Positions 1 through 5,534 of a stretch of 5,534 bases of DNA are shown in pieces. The stretch spans positions 1-5,534 of the forward strand of contig JAAXXJ010000220.1 in NCBI GenBank assembly GCA_013334545.1, written 5' to 3'. How positions within the stretch are numbered: position 1 is the stretch's first letter; every line of letters begins with the position of its first letter. Made by a program: the position numbers and the translations under genes. The DNA comes from Nitrospirota bacterium. GTDB taxonomy: Bacteria > Nitrospirota > UBA9217. Below the pieces are notes generated by a model. That model was not told the DNA's origin and ran no database searches. It worked only from the letters and a program-made list of their open reading frames with translations.

Positions 1-434
1 AACATGGCCAGCGTCCTGTTGAAAAGGGTGCAGGACTTTACTTCGAGCAGCACATCATTCCCGTCCTTCCTGAGCAGGAAGTCGAAGCGGCTCCGGCCGA
101 TCGTATGCTCGGTCTTCACGATCTCCGCACCTTCAAGGCCGGGGATGTCGTGCTCCCGCAGGAGATGGGCTGCCACGGTGTTCGTGTGGTGAGTATGGAG
201 CATGACCGGCATGCCGTCCCGCTCCACGGCAACGACCAGATAGGCAAGCTTGCGTTCCGGGGAGGGCGGGAACTTGGTGAGGTAGAGTCTCGTGCCGGGG
301 AAGAGGAGCTCCCAGAGCCTGCCGGGGTTCGGGAGGTAGGCGCGGACCGTCCGGCCGTTGACAAGGCACTGGACAACGAAGCGGTTGGGTCGTGCAACGA
401 AGACAGCGGTCAGGATATTGCGGAAACGATGCAT
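1..434 (-). CDS. sfsA: SfsA family protein (PD-(D/E)XK nuclease fold), N-terminal part, runs off the window
   Basis: The minus strand reads open from an ATG at 434 to the window edge, giving the first 144 codons of SfsA; E. coli SfsA is about 234 residues, so roughly 60% is present. The N-terminal part matches the OB-like domain, with the family block YLPNPGRL at residues 33-40. It is followed by GRSRFDFLL (113-121) and LLEVKSCTL (129-137), which supply the PD-(D/E)XK signature: Asp118 and the Glu131-Val-Lys133 pair. SfsA was named for stimulating sugar (maltose) fermentation in E. coli and binds nucleic acid; its true biochemical role is unsettled. The start is the first ATG after an in-frame TGA at 467-465, and no strong Shine-Dalgarno sequence precedes it. 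It is divergent from the PAS gene and unrelated to it in function. Identification is firm; function is inferred from the family. Confidence 0.93.
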   Translation of the reverse strand, partial: MHRFRNILTAVFVARPNRFVVQCLVNGRTVRAYLPNPGRLWELLFPGTRLYLTKFPPSPERKLAYLVVAVERDGMPVMLHTHHTNTVAAHLLREHDIPGLEGAEIVKTEHTIGRSRFDFLLRKDGNDVLLEVKSCTLFNRTLAM

Positions 435-606
435 GGACCATAGTACCTGAACCCGCTGCCGTTGTCACCAGGGGTAGCAGCTCGGAACGTTGTTGAAATT
501 TTGAAGAAGATGACGGCCCTTGTAATTTCCCCCTTTCTATACTATGATTTTTTCAGACACGCCATGGGCACAAGGTGTTGCTGCAGGAACTCCGAATGGA
601 CCTCCT

Positions 607-1317
607 ATGAATAACGAAGACAGCCCCCCCGAACGACCGGCCGAAGAGCTGGACGACCTGCGCAAACAGTTCGCCTCGCCGGCAGAGACGGGGCTTCGCG
701 AGTCCGAGGCGAACTTCCGTCTGGTGGTGGAGAATGCCGGCGAAGGCATCCTGGTGGCGCAGGACGGCATGCTCAAGTTCGTCAATCCGAAGATGGAGGA
801 GCTGACCGGGTATTCGGCCCGCGAACTTGCCGCGAGACCTTTCACGGAATTTCTCCATCCCGACGACCGGGACATGGTCGTGGAACACCATAAGAAACGC
901 CTGCGGGGCCAGCTGGAAGCGAGCTACTCCTATGCGTTCCGGGTGATCTCCCGGAACGGGAGCATCAAATGGGTAGAAAACAAAGGCGCCCTGACCACCT
1001 GGGAGGGAAGGCCGGCGACCGTCAATTTTCTGAGCGACATCACGGACCGCATCACCGCCGAACGGGCGCTGCGGGAGTCCGAGGCCAAGTACCGGCTGGT
1101 GGTGGAGAACGCCGGTGAGGGCATCCTGGTGGCGCAGGACGGCATGCTGAAGTTCGTGAATCCCTGGATGCTGGCTGCAGGCGGCTATACGACCGAGGAC
1201 CTGCTGGGCAAGCCGTTCCGGGAGCATGGGTTCCGGGATGTCATCGTCAAGCCTTACAAGACCATCGACCTGAGCCGTGTGCTGCATACCCTGATCCATG
1301 ACGCAGCGGGCCGCTGA
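607..1317 (+). CDS. PAS-domain protein with a truncated second PAS fused to a receiver-domain tail; probable remnant of a hybrid sensor kinase
   Basis: From ATG 607 this gives 236 residues. After a charged N-terminus (1-29), a complete PAS/PAC domain spans about 33-150, with the PAS core ending in HPDD and the PAC end marked by LSDITDR. A second PAS starts at about 155 and is almost identical to the first over 34 residues, but stops near GKPF (201-204). The remaining ~30 residues, FREHGFRDVIVKPYK onward (204-218) plus DLSRVLHTLI, match the last strand and helix of a response-regulator receiver domain, including its conserved Lys215-Pro216. No DHp helix, ATP-binding domain or receiver phospho-acceptor Asp is present, so it cannot work as a kinase; a sensory or dominant-negative role is possible but unproven. 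A longer start at 544 (257 aa) exists. I prefer 607 because a GGA sits 6 bp upstream, while 544 has no ribosome site and directly follows a -10-like TATACT (538-543). No output domain is seen. Confidence 0.8.
   Translation: MNNEDSPPERPAEELDDLRKQFASPAETGLRESEANFRLVVENAGEGILVAQDGMLKFVNPKMEELTGYSARELAARPFTEFLHPDDRDMVVEHHKKRLRGQLEASYSYAFRVISRNGSIKWVENKGALTTWEGRPATVNFLSDITDRITAERALRESEAKYRLVVENAGEGILVAQDGMLKFVNPWMLAAGGYTTEDLLGKPFREHGFRDVIVKPYKTIDLSRVLHTLIHDAAGR
694..795 (+). repeat. Intragenic direct repeat, copy 1 (start of PAS domain 1)
   Basis: This 102-bp stretch encodes the beginning of the first PAS domain and recurs at 1069-1170. Aligned by hand, the copies differ at 14 positions. Ten changes are synonymous and four cause three residue differences (Asn36/Lys, Phe37/Tyr, Lys62/Trp187). 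The pattern suggests an internal PAS duplication that has since drifted mainly at silent sites. Confidence 0.85.
1069..1170 (+). repeat. Intragenic direct repeat, copy 2 (start of truncated PAS domain 2)
   Basis: This is the second copy of the 102-bp PAS repeat at 694-795, in the same reading frame. Similarity ends shortly after this block: copy 1 continues through a full PAS/PAC domain, whereas here only about 17 more residues of PAS-like sequence follow before the receiver-like tail. Confidence 0.85.
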
Positions 1318-1323
1318 GCGACC

Positions 1324-1340
1324 GGGCCGCCCCGCGGCTC
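1324..1340. terminator. Possible hairpin between convergent genes
   Basis: The 21-bp space between the PAS-gene stop and the adaptor stop contains a GC-rich inverted repeat. It forms a 7-bp stem (one G-T wobble) around a CCC loop at 1331-1333. On the plus strand it is followed by ATTTCC, only a weak T-run, and there is none on the minus strand. It could help end transcription of the plus-strand gene, but in GC-rich DNA a stem of this size may be chance. Confidence 0.25.
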
Positions 1341-2541
1341 ATTTCCGCGCCCGCACCCTGACCCCATCGCGGACCGTGTCATCGGGATGGACGATCACGA
1401 ACGCGCCTTCCGGGACCCCCGACAGGATCTCCGCGGAAAGACCATTCCGGTGACCGACCGCGACCTCTCGCAGGTGAGCCCGCTTGTTCTCGACCGTGAA
1501 GAGGGCCCAGCCATCGCCCTTGCGGAAGAGCGCGCTGGCAGGGACCTGGAGCACGTCCTTTTCCTCCCAGATCACAAAGCTTGAGTCAAGTCGGTAGCCA
1601 TCACCAAGGTTCTGCAGGACCCCGGCGGGCGACGTAAACTCGACGATGACGTTGACCCGCTGTTCTTCCACGCCCAGGCTCGATACCTTGGTGAATCCTG
1701 CAGGCTCAACGACCTGCACCTTGCCGGTAAGCGGCCTATCGCCCCCCCACCGTTCGAAGAGCACGGACGTTCCTTGCTTGAGCTTGACCGCGTCTGCGGA
1801 GAGCACCTCCACCTTAACTTCGAGGCTGTGCGGATTCCCGATGTCCAGCAGAGGCTCGCCGGCGCTCACCACGCCCTCGCTCTCGCGGTGGAGCTTCAGC
1901 ACCTTCCCCCCGACGGGTGCGCGCATGACGACGGTTTCTGCGGCGCGTCCCTGGTTCTCGGCCGCAGAATAGCCAAGAGCGGTCCTGGCCCGCTCCAGAT
2001 CCGCGTTTGCCGCAACCACCGCGGCATCGGCCGAGAGCCTGAGCGCTTCCGCCTTTTTCGCCTCGGCCAGCGCCTGATCAAGGTCGTCTTTCGCGATGTA
2101 ACCGTCTTCCGCGAGCTTCGTCATCCGCGATCGCCGTTCACGCGCATACTCGTCATCGGCTGTTGCCGCGCGTGCTTTTTCCCGGGCGGCATCGAGGGCC
2201 GCCCGGGCCGCTGCGACAGCGGCCTCAGCCTCGGCGCGGCTGCGGGGATCCAGGACCGTGGAGCGGAGCGAATCAAGCAGTGCGACTTTCTGTCCTTTGC
2301 TCACGGTATCGCCAACCTCGAGCGCGATCCGGCGCAGATAACCGGAGACCGGGGCAGACACGACGAAGCGGTCCTTGACGCGTGTTCTGCCTTCCTCCTC
2401 CACGGTGACCCGGAACTGCCCGCGCCGGGCAGTTGCCTCGTCCACCGCAACGGGCTTCGGCAGGAAGCCATAGACCACGGCCGCGAGGACGATGACCCCG
2501 ACCGAGATGATGAAGATGCGCCTGCGTGTTTGTGCGGTCAT
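1339..2541 (-). CDS. HlyD/MacA-type periplasmic adaptor of an ABC efflux system
   Basis: A 400-residue membrane-fusion protein. Residues 9-26 form one hydrophobic segment after a basic start (TRRR) and no lipobox is visible, so it is probably anchored in the inner membrane by this helix. The lipoyl domain is split as in the family: the first half is about 58-90 (VSAPVSGYLRRI, VGDTVSKGQ) and the second about 205-235 (MRAPVGGKVLKL). Between them lies an Ala/Glu/Arg-rich coiled-coil hairpin, about 100-192. A beta-barrel domain (about 238-330) and a membrane-proximal domain (about 331-400, starting near LQVPASALF) follow. At the hairpin tip, Arg139, Leu143 and Ala150 have the spacing of the RLS motif that contacts TolC-type channels, with Ala in place of Ser. 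The start is supported by AGGAG 7 bp upstream. The upstream permease and ATPase on the same strand define its partners; the substrate is unknown. Confidence 0.92.
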   Translation of the reverse strand: MTAQTRRRIFIISVGVIVLAAVVYGFLPKPVAVDEATARRGQFRVTVEEEGRTRVKDRFVVSAPVSGYLRRIALEVGDTVSKGQKVALLDSLRSTVLDPRSRAEAEAAVAAARAALDAAREKARAATADDEYARERRSRMTKLAEDGYIAKDDLDQALAEAKKAEALRLSADAAVVAANADLERARTALGYSAAENQGRAAETVVMRAPVGGKVLKLHRESEGVVSAGEPLLDIGNPHSLEVKVEVLSADAVKLKQGTSVLFERWGGDRPLTGKVQVVEPAGFTKVSSLGVEEQRVNVIVEFTSPAGVLQNLGDGYRLDSSFVIWEEKDVLQVPASALFRKGDGWALFTVENKRAHLREVAVGHRNGLSAEILSGVPEGAFVIVHPDDTVRDGVRVRARK

Positions 2542-2542
2542 T

Positions 2543-2554
2543 CAGGAGCTCCTG
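2543..2554 (-). promoter_or_regulatory. Ribosome binding site of the adaptor gene inside a perfect 12-bp palindrome
   Basis: On the minus strand AGGAG (2553-2549) sits 7 bp before the ATG at 2541, a good Shine-Dalgarno position. It is embedded in the perfect palindrome CAGGAGCTCCTG. Folded, this leaves at most a 4-bp stem with a 4-nt loop that would partly mask the site. The site fixes the start codon; any regulatory meaning of the palindrome is speculative. Confidence 0.6.
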
Positions 2555-2614
2555 GCGGACCCGTTGGCTATACGATGTGAAGCGTGAGACGATAGATTCA
2601 CCGCATGTATTGCC

Positions 2615-2643
2615 ATTATAGCATTGCGCGCGACCTATTCGAA
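2615..2643 (-). promoter_or_regulatory. Candidate sigma-70 promoter for the adaptor gene
   Basis: The minus strand has TGCTATAAT (2623-2615), a perfect -10 hexamer with the extended TGN element. TTCGAA (2643-2638) lies 17 bp upstream as a weak -35 (3 of 6 consensus bases), which is common for extended -10 promoters. Transcription would start near 2608, leaving a leader of about 67 nt before the adaptor ATG at 2541. The site lies entirely downstream of the permease stop codon, in a 118-bp gap that is more AT-rich than the flanking genes. Confidence 0.55.
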
Positions 2644-2659
2644 TTCCCCGTTATTGGGG

Positions 2660-5023
2660 TCATTCCCTCGTCTTCAGCACCGCCACCAGGTCAAGGTGGT
2701 CCAGCCGGTGGCGGACGATCAGGCTTGAGAAGGCCGCCGAGACCAGGACCACCGCCGCCGCGAGCGAATAGGTCGCGGGCAAGGTCACGGCCGGGATGCG
2801 GAAGAGGTCCGACGAGAGCGCGACTGCAACGTAGGTGCAGAGCCAGCGGCCGAGCACGAACCCTACGGGAAGGGCCGCAAGCGTCAGGATGGCCAACTCG
2901 CCCAGCAGGATGTAGGAGATCTCGCCGCGTGTATAGCCGAGGACCCTGAGGCTTGCCAGCTCCCGGCTGCGCTCGGCAAGGCTGATCCGTGCACTGTTGT
3001 ACACCACGCCGAAGGCGATGATGCCGGCGAGGACCGTGGCAACGAAGGTGAAGAAGAGCATGGCCTCGGCCTGGGTATCATAGAAGTTCCGGATTTCGTC
3101 GCGGCGCACCACGGCGCCCGCCACGCGGGGCATCTCGACCAGCGTTCGGTAAAGCGCGTCCTGGTGCCGCGCGTCGACGGTCAGGGAGACGCCGGAGACG
3201 GCGCGCCCCTCGCGCAGCATGCGGTTCAAGGCATCCAGGTCCATATAGCCCATGAGGCCGATGTACTCCCGGACCAGGCCTGCGACCGGCACCCGGCGCA
3301 CCGGACGGCTTCCCTCGAGCACCTCCGCGGTCACGGTGTCGCCGGGCCCGACGCCCAGCATTGTTCCGAGGTAATCGGTCAGCACCACCCCTTCCTTCGG
3401 GACGGGCACTGCGCGCAGGTCCCGGTCGAGCAGCCGGTAGAGGTGGCTGTCGTCCGCAACGCCGCGGATCGCGGTCCGGTAGGTGCGGTTGCCGTTCCGG
3501 AACCGCACGGGAACCGAGCGGAAGGGCTCGACGCGCTGCACGCCGGCAAGGCCCTTGAGCTCGTAGACCGATCGCCGGGAGGTCGCTTCGACGAAGGTGA
3601 CGGTCATGTCCTCGCGGTGGCACATGCGGAACTGGATGTCAACCATGTAGTTCACCGTGTCCTCGAAGAACCCGCCGATGATCATGATGGCACAGGCCAA
3701 GGCGATGCCGATGACCGAGAGCAGGGCTTTCACGGGCCTGCGCTCGAGGTTCCGCAGGATGATGCGCGTGGGCTGGGAGAGCAGGCGCGCCGGGATGACG
3801 CGCTCCACCGCCGTCGTCCGGTAGCGGGCCGGCTGCTCGGGCCGCATGGCCTGGGCCGGCGAGATACGCACGGCCTGCCAGACCGAGTGGACCGTTCCGA
3901 GGACGGCAGCGCCGCCGGTGATGCCCGCAGCCAGGGCTACCACGGCGGGGCGGAGCACGAAGAGGAAGAAGGGGAACCGGTAGAACTCCATGTAGATGTT
4001 CCCGAGCCCCCGTCCGAGACGGATGCCGAGGAGCGTCCCGCACATAGTCCCAATGAGCACGACCAGGAGTACGAGCTTCACGAAGTGGACCGCCACGTCC
4101 GTCGTCGTGTATCCGAAGGCTTTGAGCGCCGCGATCTGCTCGCGCTGGGTGCTGACGGTCCGGGTGATCACCACATTCAACAGGAAGGCCGCGACGCCGA
4201 TGAAGATCGCGGGGTAAAGGCGGGCGCTCTGCTGGAGCTGGCGGAACTCCTCGGAAAGGAACCGATGCGACATCTGGTCCTTCCGCGCATAGGCGCCGAA
4301 GCCGCCAAAACGGTCCAGGATGTCGTCGAGCCGCCGGATCACGTCCTCAGCACGGCCGCCCGGCGCGAGGGTCAGCGAGACTTCATTGAACGCACCCTCC
4401 ATGTCGTAGGCGGTGCCGAGGGCCTTCCGGCCCATCCAGAGGATGCCGTAGCGCTTGAAGTCCGGGCTGATGGCGCCAGGCCGCACCTGGAGCACGAACT
4501 CCGGGGAGAGGACGATGCCGGTGACCGTCAGGGTCTTCCAGCGGCCGTTGATGACCGCACCGAAGGAGCTGCCGGGTGCGAAGCGGTGCGCCTGGGCGAA
4601 GGCCTCGCTCACCACCACCTCGCTGTCGCGGCCGGGCTCGGGGAGGCGGCCCTGCCGGAGGTAGAGGCGGTTCAGCAGCGGCCGGCCGTGGTCCGGGAGG
4701 GAGACGAGGCGGGCGGTCACGGGCTCACCGAAGCCCGCGATGTCGAGCTTCACGTCGGCGGCCACGCGGGTCTCGACCAGGCCCACACCGGGGGCCTGGC
4801 GGATGCGCTCGGCGAGCGATTCGGGGGCGCGCTTCAGCGGCGCGAAGACGTCGGCGAAGCCATGCTCGTCGTAAAACCGGTCGCGTGTCAAGTACAGCGA
4901 GTCCATGGTCGCACGGAACATGACGAAGGTGGATACGCCGCTCATGATGACGAGCGCGATGGCGAAGGCCTGGCCTTTCATGTGCCAGAGGTCGCGGAGC
5001 AGCTTTTTATCGAGCGATTTCAT
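2660..5023 (-). CDS. FtsX/MacB-type ABC transporter permease, two fused units
   Basis: A 787-residue inner-membrane permease of the type VII (MacB/LolE/FtsX) class. It contains two copies of the MacB layout: TM1 (about 17-38), a large periplasmic domain (39-265), then three helices (about 268-290, 312-338, 357-380); and again TM5 (about 431-455), a periplasmic domain (456-652) and three helices (about 655-677, 703-727, 750-771). Each half carries the cytoplasmic coupling-helix motif after its second helix: TQREQIAALKAFGYTTTDV (292-310) and ERSRELASLRVLGYT (684-698). One chain may therefore do the work of a LolC-LolE or MacB dimer. I start at ATG 5023, preceded by a G-run (GGGGG) and giving the typical MKSLDKKLLRDLW opening. 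A TTG at 5059 would add 12 residues, but these encode a tandem repeat and lack a ribosome site. It lies between its ATPase and adaptor genes; the substrate is unknown. Confidence 0.93.
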   Translation of the reverse strand: MKSLDKKLLRDLWHMKGQAFAIALVIMSGVSTFVMFRATMDSLYLTRDRFYDEHGFADVFAPLKRAPESLAERIRQAPGVGLVETRVAADVKLDIAGFGEPVTARLVSLPDHGRPLLNRLYLRQGRLPEPGRDSEVVVSEAFAQAHRFAPGSSFGAVINGRWKTLTVTGIVLSPEFVLQVRPGAISPDFKRYGILWMGRKALGTAYDMEGAFNEVSLTLAPGGRAEDVIRRLDDILDRFGGFGAYARKDQMSHRFLSEEFRQLQQSARLYPAIFIGVAAFLLNVVITRTVSTQREQIAALKAFGYTTTDVAVHFVKLVLLVVLIGTMCGTLLGIRLGRGLGNIYMEFYRFPFFLFVLRPAVVALAAGITGGAAVLGTVHSVWQAVRISPAQAMRPEQPARYRTTAVERVIPARLLSQPTRIILRNLERRPVKALLSVIGIALACAIMIIGGFFEDTVNYMVDIQFRMCHREDMTVTFVEATSRRSVYELKGLAGVQRVEPFRSVPVRFRNGNRTYRTAIRGVADDSHLYRLLDRDLRAVPVPKEGVVLTDYLGTMLGVGPGDTVTAEVLEGSRPVRRVPVAGLVREYIGLMGYMDLDALNRMLREGRAVSGVSLTVDARHQDALYRTLVEMPRVAGAVVRRDEIRNFYDTQAEAMLFFTFVATVLAGIIAFGVVYNSARISLAERSRELASLRVLGYTRGEISYILLGELAILTLAALPVGFVLGRWLCTYVAVALSSDLFRIPAVTLPATYSLAAAVVLVSAAFSSLIVRHRLDHLDLVAVLKTRE

Positions 5024-5031
5024 ATGCCCCC

Positions 5032-5066
5032 AGTGCGAAGCGCGGAATGCGGAGTGCAAAATGAAA
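5032..5066. repeat. Degenerate 7-bp tandem repeat next to the permease start
   Basis: Five consecutive 7-bp units begin at 5032, 5039, 5046, 5053 and 5060 on the plus strand and follow the consensus A(A/G)(T/C)G(C/A)(G/A)(G/A). The first four share GC at unit positions 4-5. The array lies just upstream of the permease ATG, and the alternative TTG start at 5059 lies inside it. Confidence 0.6.
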
Positions 5067-5079
5067 GTTATGATCCCGA

Positions 5080-5136
5080 CTATATTCCGAACTTCCCACC
5101 TTCCTATCTTCTTGCCTTCTCCTGCTTCACCACTTC
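5080..5136 (-). repeat. Degenerate 8-bp purine-rich tandem repeat overlapping the ATPase 3' end
   Basis: On the minus strand the tetramer GAAG recurs every 8 bp, with its first G at 5136, 5128, 5119, 5111, 5103 and 5095, and a GAAT at 5087. Only one step (5128 to 5119) is 9 bp. The four bases between vary but are mostly purine. The first copy overlaps the last two sense codons of the ATPase gene and the next overlaps its TGA stop (5129-5127), so the array begins within the coding end and fills most of the gap to the permease. Confidence 0.65.
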
Positions 5137-5534
5137 AGCTCCCGCGGCGGCTTGCGCACCGCGTTCCGGGTCTCTTCGGCGATGAGCCCGTTGCTCAGGT
5201 GCACCACACGGTCGGCCATGGAGGCGATGTCGACGTTGTGCGTGATGATGACCGTTGCGGTGCCGAGCTCGCGGTTAACCCGCTCCAATGCCTCGAGCAC
5301 CACGATGCCGGTCGTGGAGTCGAGGGCGCCGGTGGGCTCGTCGCATAGCAGCACCTGGGGGTTCTTCGAGATGGCGCGGGCAATGGCGATGCGCTGCTGT
5401 TCACCGCCGGAGAGCTCCTCGAGGCGATGACTCTTGCGATCAAGCAGACCCACCAACTCAAGCAGCTCCAACGCCCGCTCATGCGTGGACTTGCCCACCT
5501 GTCCGGAGAGGGTGAGCGGTAATTCAATATTCTC
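5127..5534 (-). CDS. ABC transporter ATP-binding protein (LolD/MacB type), C-terminal part
   Basis: The reading frame enters open from the right edge and ends at TGA 5129-5127, giving the last 135 residues of a protein that is usually about 225-250 long. Counted from the edge, it shows ENIELPL (1-7), typical just after the Q-loop in LolD/MacB ATPases; the signature LSGGEQQRIAIARA (41-54); Walker B VLLCDEP (61-67) with catalytic Glu66; the D-loop GALD (69-72); and the switch His in ITHN (97-100). Walker A and the Q-loop lie outside the window. It would hydrolyse ATP to drive the permease encoded 103 bp downstream on the same strand. The gene probably leads the operon as seen here, but what lies upstream is not visible. 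The final codons (LKW, stop) fall in an 8-bp tandem repeat, so its C-terminus may differ from relatives. A GTG at 5498 is internal and not a start. Confidence 0.95.
   Translation of the reverse strand, partial: ENIELPLTLSGQVGKSTHERALELLELVGLLDRKSHRLEELSGGEQQRIAIARAISKNPQVLLCDEPTGALDSTTGIVVLEALERVNRELGTATVIITHNVDIASMADRVVHLSNGLIAEETRNAVRKPPRELKW

Noticed and set aside
105..468. Plus- and minus-strand open frames of 93-112 codons at the left end
   Set aside because: They are out of frame with SfsA, which has clear PD-(D/E)XK motifs in the remaining minus frame running to the window edge.
538..543. TATACT as a -10 element for the PAS gene
   Set aside because: The hexamer is good and would support the start at 607, but no -35-like sequence lies 16-18 bp upstream and there is no extended TG, so I did not list it as a promoter.
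601..606. Perfect AGGAGG on the minus strand upstream of sfsA
   Set aside because: No start codon follows at a usable distance on the minus strand, and the sfsA ATG is about 170 bp away. It is probably chance.
553..1299. A 248-codon minus-strand open frame opposite the PAS gene
   Set aside because: The plus frame gives recognisable PAS and receiver sequence. The minus frame gives repeated His/Gln/Leu-rich sequence reflecting the PAS repeat in reverse, with no known motif.
1774..2580. A 268-codon plus-strand open frame opposite the adaptor gene
   Set aside because: It is an antisense shadow of the adaptor. No family motif is recognisable, and the adaptor frame has a good ribosome site and all expected domains.
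2577..2601. GTGAA/TTCAC inverted repeat in the adaptor leader as an operator
   Set aside because: The arms are only 5 bp and separated by 15 bp, which is within chance expectation.
2646..2659. CCCC-GGGG inverted repeat just after the permease stop as a terminator
   Set aside because: The stem is only 4 bp with a 6-nt loop and no T-run follows on the minus strand.
3164..5185. A 673-codon open frame on the plus strand, antisense to the permease
   Set aside because: It mirrors a GC-rich gene on the other strand. Its translation is a low-complexity mix rich in Asp, Glu, Gly, Arg and His with no family motif, and it crosses both the permease start and the gap. The minus strand gives a clear FtsX-type permease.

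Overview
This is a GC-rich bacterial window holding five genes, two of them cut by its edges. A three-part export system with a periplasmic adaptor implies a Gram-negative type (diderm) cell. The GC-rich coding, the PAS/hybrid-kinase style and the short 7- and 8-bp tandem repeats between genes would fit a Desulfobacterota- or Nitrospirota-like bacterium. That placement is an impression from style and is not demonstrated by the sequence.

Left edge (1-434, minus strand): the N-terminal ~144 codons of SfsA, a PD-(D/E)XK-fold protein, running off the window. A 172-bp divergent spacer (435-606) separates it from a short plus-strand PAS gene (607-1317). That gene looks like the remains of a much larger hybrid sensor kinase: one complete PAS domain, the first half of a second, nearly identical PAS domain, and then a direct jump into the last ~30 residues of a receiver domain. 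The histidine kinase core and the phospho-acceptor Asp are absent.

Right side (1339-5534, minus strand): a three-gene export cassette transcribed leftward. The order is a LolD/MacB-type ABC ATPase (5127-5534, N-terminus outside the window), a large FtsX-type permease with two MacB-like units fused in one chain (2660-5023), and a HlyD/MacA-type periplasmic adaptor (1339-2541). The adaptor stop lies 21 bp from the convergent PAS-gene stop. The ATPase would power the permease, and the adaptor would link it to a TolC-like outer-membrane channel. An RLS-like hairpin motif in the adaptor supports this, but no channel gene is present here. The substrate cannot be read from the sequence.

The non-coding DNA carries three features of note. 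The gap before the adaptor has a perfect extended -10 element, suggesting the adaptor can be transcribed separately. The ATPase-permease gap is almost filled by two degenerate tandem arrays: an 8-bp purine-rich one that runs back into the ATPase stop codon, and a 7-bp one next to the permease start. I see no RNA genes, CRISPR arrays, insertion sequences or other mobile elements, and there is no gene-free stretch longer than 300 bp.
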